A stretch of 64,000 nt of DNA, taken from assembly GCA_017644045.1 (NCBI GenBank), contig JAEPMI010000017.1:62001-126000 (forward strand), in the 5' to 3' direction. How positions within the stretch are numbered: position 1 is the stretch's first letter; each line of letters opens with the position of its first letter. A program made the translations under genes and the position numbers. The stretch comes from Deltaproteobacteria bacterium (GTDB lineage Bacteria > Myxococcota_A > Polyangia > Polyangiales > Houyiibacteriaceae). A model generated the notes under the pieces. It saw nothing but the letters and a program-made list of their open reading frames with translations, searched no databases and had not been told where the DNA came from. Shown one piece after another: positions 26,997 to 35,602 of the stretch.

Positions 26997-28610
26997 CTAC
27001 AGCCACAGCCGCGTACACGCGATTCGGTCGTAGTCAGCGTACCCGCAGGTGACCACCCGGTCGGCGACCGAGTCGTGACCCGCCGCGTCGAGCAACGGAG
27101 ACTCGACGAACATGCCGCCGTCGCCGAAGGTGGTGTCCAGCGTGCCGGACCGTGTGTAGCGACGCAGTTGGCTCTCCGATCGGTATTCACTCGTGGCCAC
27201 CCGGAGTCGGACGACAGGTCGATGCTGTCGATCGATGAACACATCGCTCGGCCAGCCACGGTCGGCGAGACGAACCCGGCCGCCATCGCCGAACGAGTCA
27301 TCCAGACGGCCGTCGGCGGTGAAGCGAATGAGCTCCGGTACGTCCGCGAGCTCCGCGCCCCGATGTCGCACCAAGGCGAACCCACTTCCGTCGTCCTCCA
27401 GCGCAATCGCGATCCCGACCACGCCGTCCGGATCGGCGGCAATGCTGTCGACCCTCAACACGCCACCGTCCCCAAACTCCGTATCCCAGCGACCGTCGTC
27501 GTGGATTCGGCCGACCGCCGCGTCGGGTCCGGATTGCCCGGACGTGATTCGGCCGTTCTGGTGGACCATCGCTAGGCCAGCCAGGTACCCGTCGGGCACC
27601 GAGATGGCCTCGTGGGCACCCGCCGGGTCGAAGGCGTAGAGCGCCGAGAACGAGCCGTAGAAGTACCGCCCGTCTCCGAAGACCAGCCCACGCGGCGAGT
27701 CGTAGCCGCTGTCGTAGCCGAGGGCCTGAACCACGCCACGCGAGGCGAAGCCGGAATCCAGAGCGCCATCGTCGTCCCAGCCTGCGAGGAACTGGATGCC
27801 GGCCACGTGGTCCTCGTCGTCGCGCTTCATCATCAGCGCCCGAGCCTCTCCGTCGACCAAGATGAGCGACCGGGCGGTGGTCTCGTAGGCCGACGGGTTG
27901 TCGTAGACCAAGCCCCCGTCACCGAAGGAGGCGTCTCGCTCCCCGTCGGCGGTGAGCCGCACCAAGAACGCCGTCCGTGCGTATTCGGGCGCCTCGCCCA
28001 GCCTCTGGCCCATGGTGGTGATCGAGCCATCCGCGGCCACTGCCACATCGGCGAGCTCGAGTTCACCAACCCCCGAGAGCAACGGGACTCGCCCATCGGT
28101 ACCGAAGGACCGGTCGACACTCCCTGGGCTTCCGGCGATCAGGAGCGAAACCATCGAAACCCGCTCAGCAAGCGCGCTCTCTTCCGCGGCGAGGTGAACG
28201 CGGACAGGCACCGGGCCGCCCTCCTGCGCGCTGCTCGAGGCGACGAGCACCAACGTGGCGCTGTCCACCGCGGCTGGCACGGAGACGGGGTCGGCGGCGA
28301 CTCCGGCCGGAAGCCCATCCATCCAAATCGTGACCGGTCCCACCGGACCAGTGCGGACGAGGTCGACCGTCACCGTCGTGGAATCGCCCCGCACGACCCG
28401 AATCAGCTCTTGGTCGAGTGTTGCCGTGAATGAGGTCGGGACTCCTCCGTCGGCCGGCGGAAGAACGGGATCCATCCCGCTGTCACCGTTCATTGGGGGA
28501 GGTCCGCCATCCGGCATGGCAGTCGGGTCGGCTTCTCCGCAAGCGGCAGCCAGCAGGAGAATGGTCATGCCCAGCGGGCGGAGGGAGGAAAGGGTCGTCG
28601 AAACGCTCAT
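26997..28610 (-). CDS. Delta-60 repeat lipoprotein (inverted paralogue)
   Basis: 537 residues from the ATG at 28610. MSVSTTLSSLRPLGMTILLL then AAACGEAD is a lipoprotein signal, which fixes the start. Then a Pro/Gly/Asp linker, an Ig-like domain (RVVRGDSTTVTVDLVRTGPV, DGLPAGVAADPVSVPA) that aligns with the same region of the gene at 22650, and delta-60 repeats (VDRSFGTDG, RDASFGDGG, LDSGFASRG, WDTEFGDGG, LDDSFGDGG, LDTTFGDGG). Ends in CGYADYDRIACTRLWL, matching the CGRASAGSVRCARFWL end of the paralogue. The pair faces inward across four intervening genes. Confidence 0.88.
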   Translation of the reverse strand: MSVSTTLSSLRPLGMTILLLAAACGEADPTAMPDGGPPPMNGDSGMDPVLPPADGGVPTSFTATLDQELIRVVRGDSTTVTVDLVRTGPVGPVTIWMDGLPAGVAADPVSVPAAVDSATLVLVASSSAQEGGPVPVRVHLAAEESALAERVSMVSLLIAGSPGSVDRSFGTDGRVPLLSGVGELELADVAVAADGSITTMGQRLGEAPEYARTAFLVRLTADGERDASFGDGGLVYDNPSAYETTARSLILVDGEARALMMKRDDEDHVAGIQFLAGWDDDGALDSGFASRGVVQALGYDSGYDSPRGLVFGDGRYFYGSFSALYAFDPAGAHEAISVPDGYLAGLAMVHQNGRITSGQSGPDAAVGRIHDDGRWDTEFGDGGVLRVDSIAADPDGVVGIAIALEDDGSGFALVRHRGAELADVPELIRFTADGRLDDSFGDGGRVRLADRGWPSDVFIDRQHRPVVRLRVATSEYRSESQLRRYTRSGTLDTTFGDGGMFVESPLLDAAGHDSVADRVVTCGYADYDRIACTRLWL

Positions 28611-28666
28611 GGGCCCCTCTTCGACTCGAGCTTGGGTGAGTTGCGTTGCCAGCAGATTTTGGCTGA

Positions 28667-28930
28667 GGAGGCCCGCTGCTCCGGGACCAGACCGTCTGGA
28701 TGCCTCAGAAGGCGCTGGCCGAGCTCTTCGCTGTGGGCGTGCCGGAAATCCGCAAGCACCTTCAGAACATCTTCGAGTCCGCGGAATTGCAGGAGGAAGC
28801 AGTTGTTTCCGTTTTGGAAACAACTGCCGCCGATGGGAAGCGCCATCAGACCCGCTTCTACAACCTCGACGCCATCATCGCCGTCGGCTACCGGGTCAAC
28901 GCCTTCGATGCCACCCAGTTCCGCCACGAA
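28667..28930 (+). pseudogene. RhuM-family fragment (truncated)
   Basis: A piece of a RhuM/virulence-type protein: DQTVWMPQKALAELFAVGVP, EIRKHLQNIFESAELQEEAV, VSVLETTAADGKRHQTRFYN and LDAIIAVGYRVNAFDATQFR, which normally spans about residues 15-110 of a protein of about 330. A stop codon at 28664-28666 removes the real N-terminus and similarity ends after ATQFR near 28920. An ATG at 28700 keeps the reading open further, but the rest is unrelated. RhuM genes are usually found beside restriction and other defence genes; this remnant marks the left edge of the island. Confidence 0.75.
28799..28827. repeat. Perfect 12-bp inverted repeat inside the RhuM fragment
   Basis: GCAGTTGTTTCC, loop GTTTT, GGAAACAACTGC. 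It coincides with the codons for AVVSVLETTA, a conserved segment of the family, so it could be due to coding constraint, or a hairpin. Confidence 0.6.
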
Positions 28931-29029
28931 CCCAAGGTTCCCTTCACGCAGCGACGAGGGAAGCCCAATGGCGGAATGCGGCTACCAGCCCGGGGATCAG
29001 CGATCCATCGCACGTTCTGCCTAAGGCGG

Positions 29030-29059
29030 TGTCAGATCGGCCAGCTAGCCTCGTCTTCT
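29030..29059 (+). promoter_or_regulatory. Island promoter element, copy 1 (ECF-type)
   Basis: TGTCAGAT, 14 bases, CGTCTTCT. It ends 4 bases before the ATG of the ATPase gene, so the transcript would start at or near the start codon (leaderless or very short leader). First of the shared bipartite elements described in the findings. Confidence 0.65.
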
Positions 29060-29063
29060 GGTC

Positions 29064-31541
29064 ATGAACTCACCTCGCACCAGCGCGGGACTGCCGGCGG
29101 ACGTCGCCGAGCGACTCGAGGTCGCGGTCGGACACTTGCCGACTCGCATCCACGCGATCGCCCGTGCGATCCTGCAGGGCGCGCAACCTCCGCGGGCCGA
29201 ATCGATCGTAGACACCTGGACCGACCCACCAACGCCCGATGTCGGAGAGGGCCGCGACTCTGCCGCTGCGCCGTCGGCGGCGCCCGGGGCAAGGACCGCC
29301 AAGATCCGCGCGATCCTCGACATCCAGGGCGTCGGAACACTTGCGCCCGCGGGAGTATCCGGTTTCTCCGGCCACTTGAACGTTCTCTATGGAGAGAACG
29401 GCAGCGGGAAGTCGTCGATCGGTCGGATTCTACAGGACGTCGGTACATGCCACGCCGCAGCCCGGATTCTCTCGAATGTATTCGAGGAGGAGCCGGAAAC
29501 CGCCTCGGCCCAGCTACGAGTGGTCGTCGGCGACGAGGAACGAGAGCTTCGCTGGAGCTACGACCCCGAGCGAGAAGCGCCACTCCTGAGACTGCGCGTC
29601 TACGATATCAAGTGCGGTGATTCGTACGTTCGTAGTGGTGCCGAAGCCTCGGTGTTGCCGGGCCCCGCCCAGCGAGTCGCGACCCTCGCGAGCTTCCTCG
29701 ACGCGCTCAGGAGGGCACTTCAGGAGCGAGCTTCGGCGCTCGAGGCTGGCTGTCGGTTCGACCCCGCCGACGGCACAGCGGTCGCGGAGGCGTGGTACGA
29801 GCGCGATTCTGACCAGCTCGAGGCGCTGGCGAAGTGGAGCGAGGACGACGCGGCGCAGCTCGCCTTCCTGCTGCAGGGACAGCGGTTCAAAGACACCGAC
29901 CTGGACAGCGCCGCCGGAGCGTGGGACGCAAGAGCGTTCACGCTTGGGCTCGCCAAGGAGGCGATTCTGCGAGCCAAAGCCGCACTCGAGCCCGCCCGCC
30001 TACGGGAGTTCCGCGAGCGTGAGGACAGGATTCAGGCGCTCGAGTCGGAGCTAGGCACATCCGAATCGCTAGGGCGCCTCGATGCGAAGGGCCTGCGCCA
30101 ACTCTTCGCCGTCGCGCACCGCGTGGCTCCCAGTCACGTCGACGGTAGAGCCTTTTGCCCGCTCTGCGATCGAGACTTCGATGACGACGAGCTCAACGAC
30201 TATCGCCTCCGGCTCGCAAGTGCCGACGCTGAGAGTGCTCTGACGCTCGACGCCCTCCGTAGACAGCAGGACTCCGACTTGGCGCTCTGGTCGGCGGTGC
30301 ATGCCCAGCTCGACGAACTCGTTCTCGATGACGCGCCAGAGGCGACCCGGTGGGTACAGCAGGCCATTTCGCTCCTAGCGGCTCTGCTCCAAGGGGGAGG
30401 GAGCGATACGAAGGCCATCGCAACTGACCCATTGGCGGAGTTGCAAGCCTTGATCGATGACGCGAGGGATCGACGTCAGGCCTTGAGTTCGCTGGCCAAG
30501 TACGAGGGCGACTGGGAGCGTGAGCTCGCCGAGCTCGAGAGCCGCCGACAGCTGGCCCAAGACGACGGGGCCGCCGTTCTGGCGCAGGTCGCGAAGCTGG
30601 AGACCGCTGCTACGCTGCGTGCCGCAGTCGACATGCTCGGCACTCGGTCGCTCACCACCATTCAGAGTGACCTGGTGGAAGCACTCATGACTGCGAGCTA
30701 CCGTTCAACGCTTCGGCAGTGCCTCGGCGAACTACTTCCTGGTCGCCCCGTCCGCCTGAAGCAGCGCGGCAGCAAGGGGCGGGTCCAGTACTCTCTCGAG
30801 CTCGAGGGGGCGACCAAGGGCAGCAAGCTTCACGACGTTCTGAGTGATGGCGAACGGCGGATGGCCGGCCTGGCCTTCTTCCTGACCGAAGCGGAGGTCA
30901 TTGGTGCGGGAGAGACCCTGGTCTTCGATGATCCAGTGTGCTCCGTGGATGAGGTTCGGCGAGACCGGGTCGCGCGGCGGCTGGCCCGGCTCGCCCGGGA
31001 TCGACAGGTGATCGTCATTACCCACGACCTCGTCTTCGTGGAGATGCTGTGCCGGCACGCGGGCACGGACGAGCCCACCCTGTTCGAATGCCGCCGCGCC
31101 GGCATCGTAGCGGGCCTGATCACGGATGGACTTGAAGTTGCGGTGGATGTCGGGGCGGCAGTGAAGGCGGTGGCTGCTTCGGCCAGCCGCCTTCAAGTCC
31201 TCGAGCAGCAGGTCGCCGAGGGCAAGCGCAATCTCGAGGAACTGAGCTCAGAGAGCCAAGCCTATCGGAGAGCACTCCGGGTCGCCGTGGAGCGGATCGT
31301 CGAGAAGCGGGTGCTTCGGGGGGTCGTTCGCCGGTTCGACCGAGCGGTGCACACCGGCATGCTACCCAAGGTAGAGCTGAGCCAGGACGTTAGAGACCTC
31401 GTTCAGGAGCTCATGAACGAAGCCTCTCGCGAGCTTCACGATTCCACCGTTGCCCTCGCACCGAGCTGCCTGGACGCGGCATCGGCGGCTCTGTACCTGG
31501 AGCGCCTTCGTGAGCTGAAGAGGCTCAGTAGGGAGAACTAG
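29064..31541 (+). CDS. SMC/RloC-like AAA ATPase with zinc-hook CxxC
   Basis: 825 residues. Walker A LYGENGSGKSS (110-118). Long helical arms surround CPLCDRDF (C365, C368), the position of a Rad50/RloC-type zinc hook. The C-terminal ATPase half has the ABC signature-like LSDGERRMAGLAFFL (about 593), Walker B TLVFDDPVCSVDEVRRDRVA and the H-loop VIVITHDLVF. This is the AAA_13/RloC layout of DNA-sensing defence ATPases. The last 150 residues lack a nuclease motif I can identify, so it is not a clear anticodon nuclease. The N-terminal 80 residues are an unrecognised extension. It heads a three-gene operon; the next GTG is five bases after the stop. Confidence 0.85.
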   Translation: MNSPRTSAGLPADVAERLEVAVGHLPTRIHAIARAILQGAQPPRAESIVDTWTDPPTPDVGEGRDSAAAPSAAPGARTAKIRAILDIQGVGTLAPAGVSGFSGHLNVLYGENGSGKSSIGRILQDVGTCHAAARILSNVFEEEPETASAQLRVVVGDEERELRWSYDPEREAPLLRLRVYDIKCGDSYVRSGAEASVLPGPAQRVATLASFLDALRRALQERASALEAGCRFDPADGTAVAEAWYERDSDQLEALAKWSEDDAAQLAFLLQGQRFKDTDLDSAAGAWDARAFTLGLAKEAILRAKAALEPARLREFREREDRIQALESELGTSESLGRLDAKGLRQLFAVAHRVAPSHVDGRAFCPLCDRDFDDDELNDYRLRLASADAESALTLDALRRQQDSDLALWSAVHAQLDELVLDDAPEATRWVQQAISLLAALLQGGGSDTKAIATDPLAELQALIDDARDRRQALSSLAKYEGDWERELAELESRRQLAQDDGAAVLAQVAKLETAATLRAAVDMLGTRSLTTIQSDLVEALMTASYRSTLRQCLGELLPGRPVRLKQRGSKGRVQYSLELEGATKGSKLHDVLSDGERRMAGLAFFLTEAEVIGAGETLVFDDPVCSVDEVRRDRVARRLARLARDRQVIVITHDLVFVEMLCRHAGTDEPTLFECRRAGIVAGLITDGLEVAVDVGAAVKAVAASASRLQVLEQQVAEGKRNLEELSSESQAYRRALRVAVERIVEKRVLRGVVRRFDRAVHTGMLPKVELSQDVRDLVQELMNEASRELHDSTVALAPSCLDAASAALYLERLRELKRLSREN

Positions 31542-31546
31542 TCACC

Positions 31547-32395
31547 GTGGCCCAGATACACTTTCATGGTGACCCCATCGCCAACTTCGGCCCGGCGTCT
31601 TGGAACATTCGCCCAACCGCAGACGGGGCCCTTCTCGAATGCCGGCTTCCCGTCCAGACGATGGTGCTTCAAATGGGGACAAAGGTACGCTCGCTGCTCT
31701 TGGTCCCCCGACGTTCACTCGTGTTCGCGGCGGCTCCGGTTGGAATGATCTTCGGCTATGCCGCGTGCTCCGGCGCGATCGTGGTGGGCGCGGCCCCTCG
31801 TGAACGCACAATCGATCTGTCATTGGCGGTGACCCGCGAGGCTCTGGTCCGGGTATCCGAGCTACGGCGCGGAAACCCACTCAACATGCGCTTGGAAATC
31901 AACGCCGAGATCTACGCGGACGGCCAGCTGATCGACTTCGCGTATGCGTCGGTAGCGACTGAGCTCTCGGCGGGCGAGTGGCTGAAGATGCTGGACCTCG
32001 TCGGCCTTGCCACCACCTTTCTCGTGGAGCTGCCCACCCGCGTCGCCGAGACGCCCGAGCATCCGACCGCCGGCTACTTCCGCGATGCGCGCCAGTGCAT
32101 GGAGCGGCGCGACCACGCGGGGGCGCTCGTTGGGTGCCGCCGCGCCCTCGAGGCCGCCGCGAAGCGCAGCGCCGACCGGGCGAACCGTCGCCTTCAGGCA
32201 CTACTCTGTGGAGAGGTCGCGGCTCAGGAACTGACAGTTGCCGAAAGAGCGGAAGCCGCGGAGGAAGCGCTGCGACTTCTCCTCAACGCTGGAGCCCACC
32301 ACGTGGAGGAAGAGCCAAGTGCTGACGAGGCGGCATTCGCTCTGGCAGTCACGGCGGCAGTGCTTCGGCTATACGGCACAGGCGGCGACCAGTGA
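31547..32395 (+). CDS. Partner of the ATPase, beta-domain plus helical tail, function unknown
   Basis: 282 residues from a GTG (VAQIHFHGDPIANFGPASWN). The N-terminal 165 residues are beta-rich with two hydrophobic strands (SLVFAAAPVGMIFGYAACSG, TIDLSLAVTREALVRVSELR). The last 100 residues are helical, with a repeat-like segment (ARQCMERRDHAGALVGCRRA, LEAA) also seen in other small bacterial proteins. Residues 75-160 resemble the protein at 35021-35512. Sandwiched between the ATPase and the SAP-domain gene, with a GTGA overlap to the latter. Not a known domain to me. Confidence 0.65.
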   Translation: MAQIHFHGDPIANFGPASWNIRPTADGALLECRLPVQTMVLQMGTKVRSLLLVPRRSLVFAAAPVGMIFGYAACSGAIVVGAAPRERTIDLSLAVTREALVRVSELRRGNPLNMRLEINAEIYADGQLIDFAYASVATELSAGEWLKMLDLVGLATTFLVELPTRVAETPEHPTAGYFRDARQCMERRDHAGALVGCRRALEAAAKRSADRANRRLQALLCGEVAAQELTVAERAEAAEEALRLLLNAGAHHVEEEPSADEAAFALAVTAAVLRLYGTGGDQ

Positions 32396-33333
32396 CGCAA
32401 GCGTTCGATTGGACCCGCTCCACCGCCCATGTGGAGCTGCTGTCGAAGTTCCGCACTCCTCGCCCGACCGGCGACTTCGGACCGGACTACCAGATGCCCG
32501 CCCTGGGGGAGTCCGCGCCCCAAGCCGTCGCTCGCTTTGTTCAAACGGCACACCTCGCTCCCGCAACCCTGCCCGAGCGTACGGCGACACTCACCGTTCG
32601 ACAGCTCAAGGCCGGCCTCAAGCACGCAGGGTGCAGGGTCACGGGCAAGAAGGCAGATCTGGTAGAGCGACTCCTCGCGGAGGCGCCGGTGCAGGCCGAG
32701 AAGGCCACGGCGGCTCTCCCTACCCTTCACGCACTGAGCGAGAGCGGCCGCGCCCTCGTGCAGCAGTATCGCTCCTGGCAGCAGCAACGACTCGACGCCG
32801 CCATTGCGGAGGTGAGCATTCTTCTCCGCTCCAACGACCTGCGAGGAGCAGTCGCTCGGCATCGCACATTTGCGGCACTCGACCCCTGGAGGGATCCTGC
32901 CGACGCATACGCCGACGACGAGCAGCTCGTCGTCCTGCAGCTGCTGGCCGCGGCTCAGCCCGCCATTCTGCACACGGTCGCCCGCGAGAGCATGGGGACA
33001 CTCCGGCTGGCCGCTGCGCTGACACACTTCTTCGGCCGCGCAGGTCGCGAAAGCGTCCCGGCCGGGTTTGCCGCTGGCTCACACTTGGACGACGAAACGG
33101 CCGTGCGGATGATGTCGTTCCACATCAACCATCTTCGGCGACGCGAGACCTACCTCAGTATCCGCGTAGAGCAGGTCAGCGTCTCCAGCTGCGACGATGA
33201 ACGCACCTGTGAGGCTTGCAAGGCCCTCGACGGCCGCTCCTTCTCTGGCAAGGCAATCCCGGAGATGCCGCACCCGCACTGCACGAGCCCCTCAGGCTGT
33301 CGCTGTACGATCATGATGGCCGACCCGATCTGA
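32392..33333 (+). CDS. SAP domain protein with C-terminal phage-head-like Cys/His motif
   Basis: 313 residues from a GTG overlapping the previous stop. Residues about 63-97 form a SAP domain (LTVRQLKAGLKHAGCRVTGK, then KADLVERLLAE), a helix-extended-loop-helix DNA-binding motif. The rest is helical until the C-terminus, which reads DERTCEACKALDGRSFSG then PHPHCTSPSGCRC, close to the DExTCxxCxxLDG...HPxCRC ending of phage Mu gpF-like/minor head morphogenesis proteins and of toxin-like proteins. It could bind zinc. Third gene of the ATPase operon; DNA-binding partner is a fair guess. Confidence 0.65.
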   Translation: MTQAFDWTRSTAHVELLSKFRTPRPTGDFGPDYQMPALGESAPQAVARFVQTAHLAPATLPERTATLTVRQLKAGLKHAGCRVTGKKADLVERLLAEAPVQAEKATAALPTLHALSESGRALVQQYRSWQQQRLDAAIAEVSILLRSNDLRGAVARHRTFAALDPWRDPADAYADDEQLVVLQLLAAAQPAILHTVARESMGTLRLAAALTHFFGRAGRESVPAGFAAGSHLDDETAVRMMSFHINHLRRRETYLSIRVEQVSVSSCDDERTCEACKALDGRSFSGKAIPEMPHPHCTSPSGCRCTIMMADPI

Positions 33334-33398
33334 CTTGATCAGGCGTTCAACAAGGGCGTGGTCGGGCTCGCGAAGATTGCATGTCCAGCAGACGTGGC

Positions 33399-34970
33399 TC
33401 ACCGCGGCGCGCACAACTCGCGCCGCCGTTCCCCGAAAGCGATCTTCTTCGGGTCGTGAAAGGCGATGATCATCGTCTTCCCATAGCGGTTGCGCGCCAC
33501 GTTCACCTGGCGCGCGCCGAACCGCCATCGGTACCAAGACCGGTCCTGTGACACTGCCGTCGGCGGCTCCCGAAGCTCGGATTCGACCCAACCCGCTACA
33601 GCCGCGGGCTCGGCGTTACTGTAGACGTTGACTTCGAACAGCCCGCCTTCGGCGTCGACGAGAACCACGGCGCGCTGGTGTCCTGGCGCCGAGCTGGTGG
33701 GCAGATCCACGGCCGCCCAGGGCTGCCCCGGCAGCGGTTCCTCGTCGCCGCGACAGTGTGCGGACCGCACTTCGGTGCCCAAGGGCTCGACGCTCTGAAG
33801 CGGTGCTCCGAACGGGAGCGGCACGTCGAAGAGCGCCACGAGAATGGGGTCGCCAGCGCGAGGTGCGGCCTCTGCGTTGGGGCTGTCACCTGCCGTGTTC
33901 TCCGGGCTGGGGTCATGTGCCGGAGCGGACCCGGTCGAGCTCGGAGTACTGCCCTGCTGTTCCACGGGCGAGCTACCGAGCATCAGCGCACCACCGACCA
34001 GGAGAACCGCAACCAGTGCGGCGCCCCCACCAACCCAGAGCCCCCACCGAGGTCTTCCATCGACCAGCGGCGGGGGGTGGTGCTCGGCGCGCGGTGCGTC
34101 CAGCTCGGGCTGGGAGTCGGACGGACTGCTCGATATGGAGCTCGAGCCTCCGCCGTACAGCGTCTCCACGGCAACCACTTGGTCACGCCTGCTGGTGGGG
34201 CTCCAGAACCGTGCCTTCTCGCCGACAGCGCCAACGAGGAAGAGCACATCGTCGCCATCCGCGACCACGAACGGCTGCAAATCGAGTGCTGGATCACCAT
34301 CACGGGTGGCCAAGAGAAAGAGCTGTCCGACAGACTGTACTCCGCTGACCTCCACGGCTCGCCCTTGTCGGTACGGAATGGCCCCGAGGCCGGTCATCGC
34401 GGCTGCGACGACGCCAGGAGTGCCCCTGCTCGTCGCCGAGAATCCATCACAGCGAAGCAGCCGACGCGCGAAGTGTGAGTTGGACTTCGCGAGGGCCGCT
34501 GCGCCGGCAACGAACGCATCCAACAGCTGCTCCTTCACGGTCGATGGAAGGCTTGGGTGTGCGAGTTGATTTCGGGCCACGACGAGCGCCTCGAAAGCCT
34601 GCCGGACCGATGGAGGACGCCGTTTGGGCATCTGCGCTTCTCCAAGGGCGGCTCGCACCAGCTGCGAACACTCCGGGGCGGGGGCGTCGAGTGTCCAGCC
34701 CGAGTGGACCCAGTGCAGGAGCTCGACACGGTGCCCTAGAGAGCTCTTGGCGAGCGCCGACTTCAGCTCTGCCCACGGCGGTAAGCGATGTTGGTCACGG
34801 CGCTGTACGGCGAGCCCATACGCGAACGCCAGACCAAGCATCGCCTCGACGAAGGTCAGAGCCCGGTGCCATTGGTCCGAATCGCGCACGCCTAGCCGCA
34901 AGCCGAGGCTCGCAAGCGGCAGCGGTAGCCGCTCCCACTCCTCCATGAGCTGGCCATGCTCAGTGCGCAC
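33399..34970 (-). CDS. Membrane protein with HEPN-like N-terminal module
   Basis: 523 residues from a GTG at 34970. The N-terminal half is helical with ARNQLAHPS (R133 to H138), a HEPN-type R-x4-H motif, followed by a beta segment GQLFLLATRDGDPALDLQPF then DDVLFLVGAVGE. TM helix 308-332 (WGLWVGGGAALVAVLLVGGA). A Ser/Pro linker and an outer domain of about 160 residues (SWYRWRFGARQVNVARNRYG) follow. The same order (helical R-N-x3-H, beta segment, linker, TM, outer domain) occurs at 52599-54338. The cytoplasmic half could be an RNase or association module, the outer part a sensor. An ATG at 34946 is a later alternative start. Confidence 0.65.
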   Translation of the reverse strand: MRTEHGQLMEEWERLPLPLASLGLRLGVRDSDQWHRALTFVEAMLGLAFAYGLAVQRRDQHRLPPWAELKSALAKSSLGHRVELLHWVHSGWTLDAPAPECSQLVRAALGEAQMPKRRPPSVRQAFEALVVARNQLAHPSLPSTVKEQLLDAFVAGAAALAKSNSHFARRLLRCDGFSATSRGTPGVVAAAMTGLGAIPYRQGRAVEVSGVQSVGQLFLLATRDGDPALDLQPFVVADGDDVLFLVGAVGEKARFWSPTSRRDQVVAVETLYGGGSSSISSSPSDSQPELDAPRAEHHPPPLVDGRPRWGLWVGGGAALVAVLLVGGALMLGSSPVEQQGSTPSSTGSAPAHDPSPENTAGDSPNAEAAPRAGDPILVALFDVPLPFGAPLQSVEPLGTEVRSAHCRGDEEPLPGQPWAAVDLPTSSAPGHQRAVVLVDAEGGLFEVNVYSNAEPAAVAGWVESELREPPTAVSQDRSWYRWRFGARQVNVARNRYGKTMIIAFHDPKKIAFGERRRELCAPR

Positions 34971-34976
34971 ACCCGC

Positions 34977-35006
34977 ACTATACGCTTCAGGCGCGTAGAG
35001 CTGTCA
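34977..35006 (-). promoter_or_regulatory. Island promoter element, TGACAGCT variant
   Basis: On the minus strand: TGACAGCT, 14 bases, CGTATAGT. The second block ends six bases before the GTG at 34970, again allowing a leaderless transcript. The TATAGT part also resembles a housekeeping -10 box, so this copy could alternatively be a sigma-70 promoter. Confidence 0.5.
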
Positions 35007-35020
35007 GGGAGTAGCGAAGC

Positions 35021-35512
35021 CTAGGCCGCAGACTCGGTTGACGGGCGAGCCGTCAACAGCTGGAGCGCACTACTCCAATCGTCTTTCGCGAGCCGAGACC
35101 GAAACACCTGGGACATGCTTCCGGCATACCGTCCATCGATGTAGCCCCGGAAATCCAGCTGCACGTCCAGGCGAAGGGCCTCTCCCTGGGTCCGCTCCTC
35201 GAACTGCTGGACCGCCAAGGAGGAGAGCGGGAGGGCGACCTCGATTACATGGTCCTCCACACGAGAGCCGCGAGCGATGAGCCCTCGGGCCTCGGCATGC
35301 CCGACCAGCAGCTCAGCAGGCTCGCGCATGACCACCGCCGCGCGGGTCGCCTCGACCACGAGCTGCGGGGGTCGCACCAGCTGCGTCGGAAGCGGATGGA
35401 CGATGAGCTTCATCGTCCCGAGCAGGAACCCTCCATCGAGCGCCCTCGTCGCCTTCCACTTGAAGTGGGTCACCGTCGCGACCGCCTCGTCGTTCCAGGA
35501 TAGCTTCGTCAT
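35021..35512 (-). CDS. Hypothetical protein sharing a domain with the ATPase partner at 31547
   Basis: 163 residues from the ATG at 35512, chosen for the GAGGTG just upstream; an upstream ATG at 35551 lacks this. The central and C-terminal part (GHAEARGLIARGSRVEDHVI, EVALPLSSLAVQQFEERTQG, EALRLDVQLDFRGYIDG, then a W..AL.LL end) aligns by eye with residues 75-160 of the protein at 31547. All beta-alpha, no catalytic motif, no signal. Preceded by a TGTCAGAT element. Its role may be the same as that of the ATPase partner. Confidence 0.6.
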   Translation of the reverse strand: MTKLSWNDEAVATVTHFKWKATRALDGGFLLGTMKLIVHPLPTQLVRPPQLVVEATRAAVVMREPAELLVGHAEARGLIARGSRVEDHVIEVALPLSSLAVQQFEERTQGEALRLDVQLDFRGYIDGRYAGSMSQVFRSRLAKDDWSSALQLLTARPSTESAA

Positions 35513-35570
35513 CTTCACCTCGGGACAGCCATCCGCCCTGATGTCCATCACAGGGGCGGTGCTGTCAGGG

Positions 35571-35600
35571 GAAGGACTCGCTGGCGGCTGGTATCTGACA
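35571..35600 (-). promoter_or_regulatory. Island promoter element, copy 2
   Basis: Minus strand: TGTCAGAT, 14 bases, AGTCCTTC. 58 bases separate the second block from the ATG at 35512. It lies just behind the stop of the GIY-YIG gene, so it would start a new transcript. Confidence 0.6.
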
Positions 35601-35602
35601 CG

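Noticed and set aside
29064-31541. Calling the ATPase an RloC anticodon nuclease
   Set aside because: Walker and zinc-hook motifs fit, but I could not identify the nuclease triad in the C-terminal part.
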